Shown here piece by piece: positions 44,769 through 54,813 of a stretch of 64,000 nt of DNA (position 1 is its first letter; every line of letters begins with the position of its first letter). The translations under genes and the position numbers were made by a program. This DNA comes from Tetraselmis striata (taxonomy: Eukaryota > Chlorophyta > Chlorodendrophyceae > Chlorodendrales > Chlorodendraceae): contig VCJN01001772.1 of the NCBI GenBank assembly GCA_006384855.1, positions 37,207 through 101,206 of the forward strand, in the 5' to 3' direction. The notes beneath the pieces are model-generated. The model was not told where the DNA came from, did not search any database, and saw only the letters and a list, made by a program, of their open reading frames with translations.

Positions 44769-45038
44769 CTACTGCTTGTTCTTGTTCTTGCGTGCCCGCG
44801 GGACCCTCCGCTTCGACGATCTCGCTGCCTCCGCCTCCGCCTCCGCCTGCGCCTCCGACTCCGCCTCCGACTCCGCGACCGTCAGTTTCTTACCTCGGCG
44901 TTTCTTCACTGGCCTCTTCCGCTTCTTGTCATCCGTCAGTGTCTTCACCACCCCGGGAGGCTGTGCCGTCGACGACGCCGCCATGAGCTTCCTTACCTTC
45001 GCGTCGGGACGCCCCCTGTGCCCAGACACCCACAACAA
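44769..45038 (-). CDS. Lys-rich basic protein segment in segment X (89 aa)
   Basis: Reads GRPDAKVRKLMAASSTAQPP, DDKKRKRPVKKRRGKKLTVA, an Ala/Glu repeat (EAQAEAEAEA), then SSKRRVPRARKNKNKQ. The run KKRKRPVKKRRGKK resembles a bipartite nuclear localisation signal. Copy 2 (55499-55756) differs mainly by a shorter Ala/Glu repeat, which varies in steps of whole codons. That fits a real reading frame. It may be the last exon of a gene that includes the upstream piece. Function unknown. Confidence 0.5.
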   Translation of the reverse strand: MLWVSGHRGRPDAKVRKLMAASSTAQPPGVVKTLTDDKKRKRPVKKRRGKKLTVAESEAESEAQAEAEAEAARSSKRRVPRARKNKNKQ

Positions 45039-45060
45039 GCCACAATCGTTTCGCCTTTAA

Positions 45061-45358
45061 GCGGCTGAGGATGCGGCCTCCTCGGCCACCACGAGTTGCG
45101 CCGCTGGCACTGTGGAAGCCTTGGCGTTGAGGTGGGCCTTAACGGCGCTCCCGGACGAACCTGCGCGCGGCACAAGTTAGCCACGAGTGGGTGCGTGCTA
45201 ATGTGGAGGATGGAGTGTTTTGTTGCGCGCCCACCTTGTCACGCGTTTCCTCATGTCTTTCTCGTCCTCCTCGATGCCGGCGGCGCGGACACGCGAGACA
45301 ACAAGGCTCGCCGCCCACTTTTGCCCGGGGGGGCGAGGTCGGCCATGGCGCTGTGAGC
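45061..45358 (-). CDS. Upstream exons of a basic hypothetical protein in segment X
   Basis: One frame reads QKWAASLVVSRVRAAGIEED then EKDMRKRVTR, followed by a GTGGGC donor and a GCGCGCAG acceptor that joins FVRERRKAHLNAKASTVPAA then QLVVAEEAASSAA and a TAA stop. The joined protein would be helical and basic. Copy 2 (55787-56060) has the same exons but a deletion of about 8 bp changes the C-terminus, so that copy is probably dead. No family recognised. Confidence 0.45.
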
Positions 45359-45789
45359 GGTGAAGGGGGGGGGGGGGGGGGCGCGGGGGGGGGGGGGGGG
45401 GGGGGGGGGCGGCCGAGGTGGAGAAACTAACACCCAGTCGACGACCGCCTTCCGCAGCAGTCAACGACACATCGGAGGCGAGGAGCAGCGCGCCACTACT
45501 ATTTATATGCACGTATTGTCAAGAGCTAGTCGGTGCGGCATTGTGTCGGTGTAATTTCGCAATGTTTATTGTTGAGGTAGCACGGCGTAATGGATACGGC
45601 GAGTGAATCCGGGATAATGTGTGCGACGAATGTGCGCGCGCAGCGGTGTGCGGCGGTGTGCGGCGGTGTGCGGCGGTGTGCACCGATGTTAATTTAGTGT
45701 GAATATTATATCGGCCGTAGACGATCAGGTCTGGCAGCACCGCCCGTGCTTGTAAATAAGCGACAATGGATCTAGTCTCCCGCTAGTCT

Positions 45790-46950
45790 GTGCACCGCCA
45801 GTGCACTCCGCAAGCCTCGCCTCCATCCGCGCGCGTCGGAACCGGTAGTAAGTGTTGTGTGCGCACATCGTGACAACATTACACGGTGGCAATTGCAATT
45901 ATTAGCGGTGGATAATGTGAAGGCGTTTTCGAAATCGACAAAGAATGAGGCGGTGCTGGCGGAGTGCATTGGCGGTGCATAGAATAGCGTGTCCCTGGGG
46001 TTTTGGCTGCATCGGACGCCGTATTTCCACCCATCCGGCACGGAATGTCCGGTTTTTACACATTTGTGTGTTAATAAAGTGTGAATATTACGCGTCTTTT
46101 ACGCCGGGTGGATGGGCATCCGGCGTCCGATGCACCCCAATTATTTGCAGCACGCTACTCTACGCACCCCCAACGCACTCCGCAAGCCTCGCCTCCATCC
46201 GCGTCGGAACCGGTAGTAAGTGTTGTTGTGTGCGCACATCGTGACAACATATTACACGGTGGCAATTGCAATTAGCGGTGGATAATGTGAAGGCGTTTTC
46301 GAAATCGACAGAGAATGAGGCGGTGCTGGCGGAGTGCATTGGCGGTGCATAGAATAGCGTGGTGCTGGGGTTTTGGCTGCATCGGACACCGTATTCCCAC
46401 CCATCCGGCACGGAATGTCCGGTTTTCACACATTTGTGTGTTAATAAAGTGTGAATATTACGCGTCTTTTACGCCGGGTGGATGGGCATCCGGCGTCCGA
46501 TGCACCCCAATTATTTGCAGCACGCTACTCTACGCACCCCCAACGCACTCCGCAAGCCTCGCCTCCATCCGCGTCGGAACCGGTAGTAAGTGTTGTTGTG
46601 TGCGCACATCGTGACAACATTACACGGTGGCAATTGCAATTAGCGGTGGATAATGTGAAGGCGTTTTCGAAATCGACAGAGAATGAGGCGGTGCTGGCGG
46701 AGTGCATTGGCGGTGCATGGAATAGCGTGGTGCTGGGGTTTTGGCTGCATCGGACGCCGTATTCCCACCCATCCGGCACGGTATGTCCGGTTTTCACACA
46801 TTTTCGTGTGAATATATATAGTGTGAATATTACGTACGCGTCTTTTACGCTGGGTGGATGGGCATCCGGCGTCCGATGCACCCCGAATCTCACCAACACG
46901 CTACTCTACGCACCCCCAACGCACTCCGCCAGCCCCGCCTCTTTCCGCGC
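45790..46950. repeat. 368-bp fold-back satellite, short array of about three units
   Basis: Three diverged units of the satellite that fills 56756-64000. They share the linker (GGAACCGGTAGTAAGTGTTG, GTGGATAATGTGAAGGCGTT) and both arms. The last unit here ends in a variant (CCGCGCAGGTCCTACG) and carries an extra TATATA-containing centre, so this array is older or a margin of the family. Confidence 0.9.
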
Positions 46951-47754
46951 AGGTCCTACGTTCCATTGTATGTATATACATACGTACATGTACTGCTCCG
47001 AAACCAGCCCAAACTTAATGAGTGCACAAGTGTAAATGGGGGGGGGGGGGGGGGTGTGTGGCGGCGGGGCATCCACTCACACATACCCCGGCGATGCATG
47101 ACAGATATTACATGCCGTGGCGGGTCGGCGGGCCGACCCGGCGGGCCGACCCGGCGGGGGGGGGGGGGGGGGGGGGGGGGGGGGCGTCTATTCAACTACA
47201 CGTGCGACAGTGTCGTTTCGTGGAGCAGTATATGTGCCCGGCCTCATTTATACCGCCCCCTACCTGCGCTGCATGGTCCACCCCTACGAATTACTTAGCA
47301 CAAACCGCCATTACTTAATAGGAACCTAGCACAGCCAGGCTTATATGCCCGCTTTGCCGATCAACTTCTACGCACTTTCCGTCCCTTAACCGCCGGACAT
47401 GGGGGTTAAGCCGCCAGCCTCGGCAGTTGCTTAGCCAGACTTGGCATCCCGTACCGTGTCCATGGCTTCGCAGCTCTGCCGCCGGCACACGCCGAGTCCG
47501 GCGCTTGCTGCCGCGGGGTTGCGCACGCATGCACGCACGGTAATACGCCGCCGACGCCGCCACGCTTATTTCCACCACCTTCGCCAGCCGCAGCTTCGCA
47601 CGCCTTTCCGCCGACATACGAAACGCACGAATCCCCCCCCCCCCCCCCCCCCCCCCCCGTCCCCGCGTCATGTATATTATATTCGAGGCGACTATGCGGG
47701 GCGCAGCACACGCCGCGGCTTGGGTCGGCGGAGCGGCAGGCGGCGGGAGCCCTA
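46951..47754. other. Region with G and C homopolymers, no secure gene
   Basis: G16 at about 47039-47054, G29 at 47156-47184 and C26 at 47633-47658. The direct repeat GGCGGGCCGACCCGGC lies next to the G29 run. A minus-strand frame (47950-47315) and plus-strand frames are open, but none has a recognised motif. The C26 run interrupts any protein as a Pro or Gly stretch. Confidence 0.5.
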
Positions 47755-48561
47755 ATGGCCGGGCAGTATTCACACCCACACAGGCACCGCCGCTCACCTC
47801 CGACGCGGATGAACCGCCTCCCAAAGGAAACATGCCGGTTGGTGGTAATCCCAGCAGGCGTGGGGTGCCGGCGCCGGTACTGGTGCGACGGAGCTGTCGC
47901 GTCAGGAACCGCACCGCATGTGGAGCAACACATGGCGGTGCCGGCCCCACCTATGTCTAGGGCCACCTCCTCACAACACCCCGCCACGACGGCGTCGGCC
48001 ACCGCCGACGGCGCCGTTGCGGGGGGGGACGCCCTGCCAGGCGACGATGATGCGCCTGGTGCGCCGCGTCAAGAGGCGGAGGAGGCCGTGGTCGAGGCGA
48101 CTGATCGGGCTGAGGGGGTTGTCGAGGCGAGCGAGGCTGCGCTCGCGCCACCCGCCCCGCAGCCACCTGCGGGACATGCCGACTTGCTCGTCGCCATGTT
48201 GACCGGAGCACTACGAGCAGTGGCGGGAGGCGGCCACATGCACTATCATGTGCGTGTCCTGGCCGGACGCCCGTCATGCGTGGACTGCGGCCAACGGACG
48301 GACTGGGAGTGTTGCTGCGACGGCACCCCGGCTTTGTGCGGCCCCAAGTACCCATGCATGGCGACCCATCAGCGGGCAGTCCTCTGCCCGACCACGGCCA
48401 CGGTGAGGGCGGAGTTCCGTCATGTCAGGGACGCGTTCCACGACGCGACTCGCGCCGCCGTGTGTGAGGCTTCCGAGAAGGCACGCGCGGCTGGTAGGGT
48501 GCGCAGGGTGAGGCGGCGGACGGCCCAGGAGCTGAAGGAGAGCGAGACATGCCGTCAGTGA
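47755..48561 (+). CDS. Cys-rich hypothetical protein (268 aa)
   Basis: The last third contains HYHVRVLAGRPSCVDCGQRT then DWECCCDGTPALCGPKYPCM and ATHQRAVL. The CxxC...CxC...LC...C...H pattern could bind zinc and resembles the Cys-rich C-terminal finger of piggyBac-type transposases. No DDE domain is visible upstream, so that link is weak. The middle is Ala/Glu-rich (EAEEAVVEATDRAEGVVEAS) and the end is helical and Arg-rich (RAAGRVRRVRRRTAQELKES). The start is uncertain; the first 100 residues may be intron or leader. Long and free of stops, but unsupported by a second copy. Confidence 0.5.
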   Translation: MAGQYSHPHRHRRSPPTRMNRLPKETCRLVVIPAGVGCRRRYWCDGAVASGTAPHVEQHMAVPAPPMSRATSSQHPATTASATADGAVAGGDALPGDDDAPGAPRQEAEEAVVEATDRAEGVVEASEAALAPPAPQPPAGHADLLVAMLTGALRAVAGGGHMHYHVRVLAGRPSCVDCGQRTDWECCCDGTPALCGPKYPCMATHQRAVLCPTTATVRAEFRHVRDAFHDATRAAVCEASEKARAAGRVRRVRRRTAQELKESETCRQ

Positions 48562-48606
48562 GGTCGGGCGCAATGTCATTGGGTGGGGCACACGGACGTG
48601 TAACAC

Positions 48607-48916
48607 TTGCACTTTGCGCGTACTGCTGGGTTACATCCAAGCGGTGTCACACTATGCAACCGGAAAGGCTGCGTTGCTACTGCAAACGATGCTACGCCTC
48701 ACTCGGTAGCAACCGCTGCCCCGCCTATCCCACAGCCGCTGCCCCCCCCCCCCCCCCCCGCGCGCGGGATCCCCGCCATCAGCAGCTTGCACTTGCACTT
48801 TGCGCGTACTGCTGGGTTACATCCAGGCGGCGTCACACCGGAAAGGCTGCGTTGCTACTGCAAACGATGCTACGCCTCACTCGGTAGCAACCGCTGCCCC
48901 GCCCATCCCACTCGGG
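48607..48916 (+). repeat. Tandem direct repeat, two units of about 125 bp
   Basis: GCACTTTGCGCGTACTGCTG through GCAACCGCTGCCCCGCC(T/C)AT occurs at 48607-48732 and again at 48794-48912. The second lacks about 10 bp. A C run (about 48744-48759) lies between. The end of the unit, CCCGCCCATCCCACTCG, also interrupts the 30-bp minisatellite at 49603-49620. Confidence 0.85.
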
Positions 48917-49497
48917 ATGCTGAGAGCAGCTAAAGGGCACCGGGGGCGGGGCAAGAGGGAGCAGGGCCAATGATTGTGGAAGAGCGGGGACCCGCTTGCA
49001 TGCCATCGTATTATATCTTGCACAATATCTGTTGCTGCACTCATATCTCACATCACTAGCTTAGCTATAGTGATTCCCCCCCCCCCCCCCCCCCCGCACC
49101 GCGGACGCACAAGCCTGGGTATACGCATCAACTGCCCGCCGGGATGAGAAACTGGTATTGGTAGTGTGTCTGTGGGGTGGAGGGGGGGCAAAAGAGCTGC
49201 CAATTGCTGCCAAGCTGGTGCGTTACATTGGGGCAGGCGCTGGGCAGACAATTGGGGCTCGCTTCAGAGCATTGTCTAGTGCCTATGCGGCTGCGCCGCC
49301 TCCGCCGCATGCAGACTCTCCGAGCTCACCAGCACCGCCACCTCAGTCATGCGGCCCTGCATCCCGCAGCCCGCCGCCGCCAGCCAGATCAGAGGTATCC
49401 AGAAGCCAGTGCTGGGGTTGTTGCGGCATGACCGCATAGTTTTCAGCGCCTGCCGTCCACAACTTGTAATGCATCCCTTTCCGCCGATTCCGCTGTC
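48917..49497. other. Spacer, no recognised gene
   Basis: Contains C19 at about 49077-49095. The minus-strand frame of the following gene may extend into 49343-49497. Nothing else is recognisable. Confidence 0.4.
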
Positions 49498-50027
49498 TTG
49501 GCGCCGCGCTGCCCCGGCCGCCGCGCGTTGGCGCCGCGCTGCCCCGGCCGCCGCGCCTTGGCGCCGCGCTGCCCCGGCCGCCGCGCCTTGGCGCCGCGCT
49601 GCCCCGCCCATCCCACTCGCCTTGGCGCCGCGCTGCCCCGGCCGCCGCGCCTTGGCGCCGCGCTGCCCCGGCCGCCGCGCCTTGGCGCCGCGCTGCCCCG
49701 GCCGCCGCGCCTTGGCGCCGCGCTGCCCCGGCCGCCGCGCCTTGGCGCCGCGCTGCCCCGGCCGCCGCGCCTTGGCGCCGCGCTGCCCCGGCCGCCGCGC
49801 CTTGGCGCCGCGCTGCCCCGGCCGCCGCGCCTTGGCGCCGCGCTGCCCCGGCCGCCGCGCCTTGGCGCCGCGCTGCCCCGGCCGCCGCGCCTTGGCGCCG
49901 CGCTGCCCCGGCCGCCGCGCCTTGGCGCCGCGCTGCCCCGGCCGCCGCGCCTTGGCGCCGCGCTGCCCCGGCCGCCGCGCCTTGGCGCCGCGCTGCCCCG
50001 GCCGCCGCGCCTTGGCGCCGCGCTGGG
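49498..50027. repeat. 30-bp minisatellite, about 17 units
   Basis: The unit CTTGGCGCCGCGCTGCCCCG plus GCCGCCGCGC repeats almost perfectly, interrupted once at 49603-49620. Because 30 is a multiple of three, all six frames stay open, giving false ORFs such as ARRQGAAAGA and GRRALAPRCP. The unit is closely related to the minisatellite inside CACTA copies A, B and D. Confidence 0.95.
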
Positions 50028-51670
50028 TATCGAGTCCTCCCGTCCCTAGTGAGCGCGTCCACCTGCGCCTTGCGCTCGGGGCCGTCCTCCTCCGTCACCA
50101 CATTCTGCAACCCCCACCGCGTGACGAACCACGCAGCTCCTTGCAGGCGCTTGTACATGTGCCCAAGCACCGCCAGTCGTGACACCGAACGCACCACCGC
50201 TGGGGACGCGAGCTCCTTCTCGGGCATGATCGCCTTCACCCGGGCCTCCTCGAGGAGCGGACCGGCGTTAAGAATTGAAAACGTTTCCATGTGGTGCAAG
50301 CAGTCCTCCATGACCCAGCCGGGCTGCACCGTCACCTTGCCTGACCCTGCAGTCATGGAGGGGAATGCCGTCACGCCCACGCCCACGCCCACGCCCGGGG
50401 GGGGGGGGGGGGAGGGGTTTACCTTTCGATTCTTGGACACTGCAAACGAAGGGCGCAACCCGCGTTCAAAGTTGCTGGGTATCGGGACTAAAGCCTGGCG
50501 CCGGTCTTCCTGCTTCATAGCTCGGAATCCAATGTGGCCCTGCACGGTGACAAATTTCCTCCAGAAGTCCCTTCCCAAGCCAAAAAAAAAACAGGTGGAA
50601 CGGCGCGAGGGGGAAGAGGTTGACCATGCTGACATAGCCCCGGACCACATGCACATGGCACACGCCATGGCAGCCAGTGTTCTGCTTGGCCTCCGCCAGC
50701 CGGGTTGTGTTGACCGCACGCCGGGCAAGGTGCGTGATTCACTGGACAAGTCATCGCCTTCATGGACGGTTACCAAGCGAGCCTCCCCGTCCGCATCCAC
50801 AGGGGGGTGCTCCTGGGCAGCCGTCATAGCCTCCACAACCTGCCACGCCGACCGGGCGGGTGCGTGTGATTCCATACAACCGCAGTTGAGTGGTGCCACC
50901 AGCACGCAGGCCGGGCCCACTCACCTCTGAACGCAGAAGGCCCACAATGCCCCCGTCCTCGAAAACAGCGCGCCACTGGGTCGCCCCGCCGTAGTCCTCC
51001 AACACCCACTCGGTAACGACGCCGGTTATCACGCCGTAGTGCCATACTCCCCGGAACTTCTTGGCGATGACCTTCATGTAGAAGTCGCCGGAATCGCCTT
51101 TCCATATCACGCCCTCATCGCGGGTTCCACGCCCGCCGGCGGCCACGCAAGCGCGTCGATGTCCATACCGTCTTCGCCAACGGGGTCCTCCCCCACGCCC
51201 ATCACATCGTCCACCTTCGAGCCGCCGTCGTCCGAGACCGGCGCCGGCGGGCCGTTTCCGACGGCTGCAGCTACTCCTGCTGCCGCCCCTGTTGTTGTTG
51301 CTGCTGCTGCTGCCGCCCCTGCTGCTGCTGCTTGTGATAAGGCGGCCTTGCGGCGCAACTTAGCCGCACGCTTCAACGAGTGGCTACACTTCGGGAATTT
51401 TAGGAAGTGCCGCTCTCGCGCCATCTTCTCACAAGTGCCCGTCACGTTGCCCCGGCAGTGCTTGCATGAGTACACGCCATCCTTCGACACACTCGCTATC
51501 CATCCCTTTGCCGGCATGCCTGCTGCCGCGCGCGAGGGGCGGGGGGGGGGGGGGGGGGGTTGAGAGTTGGGGTGGATGTAACCCACCACCGGCAGGCAAC
51601 ACAGATGCGAGTGCGCGGCTGTCCGCGCTTGATTCAACGGTGAGCGGCGGTGACCGTGAGGCGACCCCAT
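50028..51670 (-). pseudogene. Broken multi-exon gene with BED-like finger and Tudor-like module
   Basis: Read on the minus strand, the first ORF (51670-51107) has a BED-like finger: GVYSCKHCRGNVTGTCEKMA then RERHFLKFPKCSHSLKRAAK. An Ala-rich and an acidic stretch follow. After a one-base shift near 51145 comes a Tudor-like segment (GDFYMKVIAKKFRGVWHYGV, then QWRAVFEDGGIVGLLRSE) that ends at a good GTGAGT donor at about 50928. A next exon, VVEAMTAAQEHPPVDADGEA, follows a GGCAG acceptor. Further down, GWVMEDCLHHMETFSILNAG and EEARVKAIMPEKELASPAVV are open down to the minisatellite. BED fingers and chromatin-like modules are common in transposases, so this may be a transposon gene, but I saw no catalytic domain. 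Confidence 0.5.
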
Positions 51671-52103
51671 ACTTCATGCGCGTGCTGGGGCGTTACACAA
51701 TCATCAGCAGTTAGGGCGGCTGCATTAAAACGCGCACCTACGAACACCACCTACCGCCTACCACCTACCGTACCACCTACATCCGCCCACACCTCCGCCC
51801 GTCGTGCCGCACATCGCGGCACACCGCGGGGTCAACGGTCAGCGATGTGCGGTCAGCGATGTGCGGCGATGTGCAATGAGTGCGTACATCCGCCTGTACT
51901 TAGCCCGGGTGCTCCGCGTCGGCGGGCGACACGCGAGCCCGCGTGCGCATATCAATTTGATGAAATTATGGAAACGAGAAATTCATATAGTACTTTACAG
52001 GTCGCGCGCGATAGTCGTCGCTACTGGGTATGAAATCCACGTCCCTCGTCCGTCCCGTATCGTCCCCGTATGTCGTCGTTCGTCACCAGTAGGGCACATT
52101 TAC
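51671..52103. other. Spacer with short tandem repeats
   Basis: CACCTACC-type repeats lie at about 51735-51785 and GCGATGTGCGG-type repeats at 51840-51875. The last 30 bp (52070-52103) look like a degenerate inverted copy of the start of segment X. No gene recognised. Confidence 0.45.
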
Positions 52104-52125
52104 GTCACATCTGAATCTCACAGTG
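52104..52125 (-). repeat. 22-bp inverted copy of the end of the CACTA third ORF
   Basis: Exact reverse complement of 54793-54814 and of 44045-44066. It abuts the left end of CACTA copy C. Confidence 0.9.
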
Positions 52126-52267
52126 ATAGGGGAGGGGACATCAATCCTGGCTACCTCTGTATCGTACACCAGGACACAAGGGCGGAAGCGCAACTACTGG
52201 ATAAAGGCAACCCTCTCCCCCCCACGCCTGACTCCAAACTGCCTACATAGTGTTGCCCTGCTGAGTT

Positions 52268-52780
52268 ATGGTATACACACACATGCAGGTCGTGCATGAG
52301 AAGCCCGAGACACGCAGGCCTTTGGTATTCAAGCAGAAGACATGGGACGAGCAGTGGATGCCCACTGATGAGTACGGCAATAAGCAAGCCATACTGCGAG
52401 ACAAGCGTGCCGAGGTGGAGCAGCATGACAACGACGTGTATGTTGGGGAAGTGCTGTACTTCCTCGAGGTGACCCACACCAGCCCTTCGGTGCCGGACCT
52501 CACCCTCGCCGTGTGCCGACTGAACGCAACTGAGCGCATGGTGATAAGGTCCCCCCTTGGCACTGGTGTGTGGCAGAGCAAGGCGCCCCTTCGGCCAAAC
52601 CTTCGCAAGGGGCATGACGCCTTACCTGTCGCGCTGAAGCACATCGAGGATAAACTGTGATGCTTCTATGCTTATCCGGACATAGTGACAGACCAGCACT
52701 TGTCCAAGTTTGGCATGTCCTCACAGGATTTGGGGCAGTATGTGTGGTGCACATATAACACAATGACCTTGCACTACTAG
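52268..52780 (+). pseudogene. C-terminal CACTA transposase module, copy C
   Basis: Reads VVHEKPETRRPLVFKQKTWD, EYGNKQAILRDKRAEVEQHD, VLYFLEVTHTSPSVPDLTLA and SPLGTGVWQSKAPLRPNLRK. An in-frame TGA at 52658-52660 stands where copy B has a Cys codon. The same frame continues to KFGMSSQDLGQYVWCTYNTM and TAG at 52778-52780. This is the cleanest example of the module, with a single visible stop. Confidence 0.65.
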
Positions 52781-53177
52781 CTGAATTACCGTATAGCTTG
52801 TAAATGAAATCGCTTAAACTTCAGCTGCCCAGCAATTCCGCGCAACGCCCCGGCGCCGCTGATGCCCTGCGCACCCACCGCTCAAAAAAACCTAGCCCCC
52901 TTTGCAATCTGAATCCAGGCGGTTTTTAAACAACCCATGCTGGGAATCTGCTGGGTACGAGGGGTTGCAAAGAGAGGTGACACAGTTGGGACAGTCACAT
53001 GGGTAAGGCTTGCCAGACTATTACACAATCCTAAAATCACAACACTTCTGCGTGCTGCTACTCGCTACTTACTGTGTACTTTCCCCGCTATGGATAACTA
53101 GTAGCTCCCACCTTGGCAAGGGGGGGGAGGGGGTCGGGCAAGGCAGCAGGAGGCGTCACAAGATCGCCTCGTTTGAA

Positions 53178-53531
53178 CTAAGGCACGTATGGTCGCCTAC
53201 TCCATATGTCCTCTTGAACCCGCCAAAGTTTTTTGAAGCTTGTGTGCTCTTGGAGGGGCAGCCAAGCCTTGGACCACGCGCGGCTCACAGTCCTTCGAGG
53301 GAGCCATTCCTTTAGGGCGCCAAACACTACGGGGCAGCTGTTAGCGGCCTTTTCCCGAATGTTCGCCCACACGTCCTCAGGTAGATCGTCCCACGGGCAG
53401 TGCAGCACCTCGCCGGGTACGGGCGCGGGGGCTGACGTTTCCTCCACCGACTCGTCGGGTTCGGGTCCGGGGGTTGCCCGTTTCGCCACGGGCTGTGGCT
53501 TCACTTCCGGGGCTGCATCCATCGCGCGCAA
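53178..53531 (-). CDS. F-box-like ORF, antisense inside CACTA copy C (117 aa)
   Basis: Near-identical to the ORF at 5497-5916: WDDLPEDVWANIREKAANSC and RRTVSRAWSKAWLPLQEHTS. It ends at TAG right after RRPYVP, where copy A continues with KFKRGDLV. Its N-terminus has a few extra residues (MRAMDAAPEVK) compared with copy A. Retention in two copies that differ elsewhere argues that the ORF is part of the element rather than noise. Confidence 0.45.
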   Translation of the reverse strand: MRAMDAAPEVKPQPVAKRATPGPEPDESVEETSAPAPVPGEVLHCPWDDLPEDVWANIREKAANSCPVVFGALKEWLPRRTVSRAWSKAWLPLQEHTSFKKLWRVQEDIWSRRPYVP

Positions 53532-53961
53532 TTGGGCAGTACGCCACGTGTTGTTATGACCTACTACCCCACCGTCGGCAGCCCTGGCGTATAATCAGCC
53601 GCTTGTCTGACTGTTTGGGCTTGTGCAGTAGACACGTGCAGTCGATTTAGAAGCGGAGTACGCCAGATTACGATATCATTCCCCGTTAAGGGTTAGCTAC
53701 GGCCGAATTGCGGTTCTGTCGCAAGTGTGTGTCAAATGTGTCCTCATGCAAACACTAAATACGGGATATATATGGGACATTACTCGATGATTACACAGCA
53801 AGCCGGAGTGCGCTAACAGCGGAGCGCGATGATAAGTCGTCTAGGCGCGCGGCGCCGGACTTGGTGTTTTTTGACTAAAGCAGCAGCTGCGCCGCCTGAC
53901 GCACACTCGCACCCGCTAGACAGTACCGTAGCTGTTCATCCCCCAGCACGCACCCTCCATC

Positions 53962-54813
53962 ATGTCCACCCACGCCAAGCTAATTCCATGCACACCCTAC
54001 GGCAAAGCTGCGAGGCCTGAGGGCATGACCATACCACTCGGTGCTCTGTGCAGCACGGGCTGCATCGTTGAGGACGTGCGGCAGGCATTGTTCCGCGGCC
54101 AGGCGACCAACAACCATATCCGCGTTCACCCAGAGCAACCCCAGGGCGAGGACGCGTTCGGCTATGCTTTCGCAGACATAGTGAACAACTGCGCTGAGCC
54201 AAAGCAATACGACGTAGCCGGCAAGAAGCACATGCTTGAGGCAGGTTTTCAAGTGTCCGATTCGGGTGTCGTCACGCTGTATTTTACCTCGTGCGTACCC
54301 GACGCGACGCGTGCCCAGATCTTGAACCCAGCCCCCGAGGCGGCGCCACCCCCCCCCCCCTCCCCGCCGCAGGATCTAACTTGGGCACTGGCGTTAAGAA
54401 CGCCTCCGCCGACGGTCCATCCCATACTCTCACTACGAGCCAGGCACGGGCTCCAGTCCACCCTGAAAGGTACACTGAGTCGGCGAGTGGCTGACATGAC
54501 TGCGTGGAGGATTTGAATTTCACGGGCGTTGATCGCCCCGTGCCGCGTTTTGCTGTTTGCTCCTTCAGCCAAGGACAAGGCGGTGCTGTTGGTTGTCTTT
54601 GACGAATGCTGGCCGCGCGACACTCGGACGGGGGTCCCTTACCCTCTGAAGAAGACGCACATGTTTCCCATCGCCGCGCCCCCGTACAACGAGCGGATCT
54701 GCTACATTACCTGCAACTACCGTGCTGGCTACACAGCCGACAACGTCATCTACGCCAAGGAGGCCGTCATTGCCGCGTTCCGAGAGTACACCCACTGTGA
54801 GATTCAGATGTGA
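53962..54813 (+). CDS. Third CACTA ORF, two exons, 250 aa, unknown function
   Basis: Exon 1 (53962-54469) starts MSTHAKLIPCTPYGKAARPE and exon 2 (54569-54813) starts AKDKAVLLVVFDECWPRDTR. The donor AAAG|GTACAC and acceptor CTTCAG agree in phase, and copy A keeps the same intron. Exon 2 ends AAFREYTHCEIQM. Exon 1 contains IRVHPEQPQGEDAFGYAFAD and a Pro run from a C tract (54350-54360). No stop interrupts the joined frame, so this is the least damaged gene of the family in the window. I recognise no domain. It may be the accessory protein that CACTA elements often encode beside the transposase. Confidence 0.6.

Larger units (their letters stand above)
44045..45775. repeat. Duplicated 1.7-kb segment X, copy 1
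   Basis: Collinear and nearly identical with 54793-56475, apart from G-tract lengths and small indels. It starts with the last codons of the CACTA third ORF (CACTGTGAGATTCAGATGTG) and ends with GCCCGTGCTTGTAAATAAGC, shortly before satellite units. It carries two minus-strand coding pieces, G runs at 44647-44666, 44735-44754 and 45365-45409, GGTACC palindromes near 44310-44345, and four exact copies of a 10-mer CGGCGGTGTG-type repeat at 45641-45680. Confidence 0.85.
52126..54813 (+). mobile_element. CACTA copy C, 3' half with three ORF remnants
   Basis: Begins abruptly inside the intron before the C-terminal transposase exon (GATAGGGGAGGGGACATC, as in copy B). It then carries the C-terminal exon, an F-box-like ORF on the minus strand and a spliced third ORF. 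The 5' end and the core are missing. Matching parts in copy A extend from 4.56 to 6.6 kb. Segment X follows directly. Confidence 0.75.

Noticed and set aside
45641-45680. A CRISPR-like array (four 10-mer repeats), also considered for the satellite
   Set aside because: There are no spacers between the 10-mers. The satellite units are contiguous and 368 bp long. The window is eukaryotic.
49343-50920. A 525-aa minus-strand ORF across the 30-bp minisatellite as one protein
   Set aside because: Its middle is the minisatellite, which is open in all frames because 30 is divisible by three. Good splice sites (for example the GTGAGT near 50927) lie inside it.
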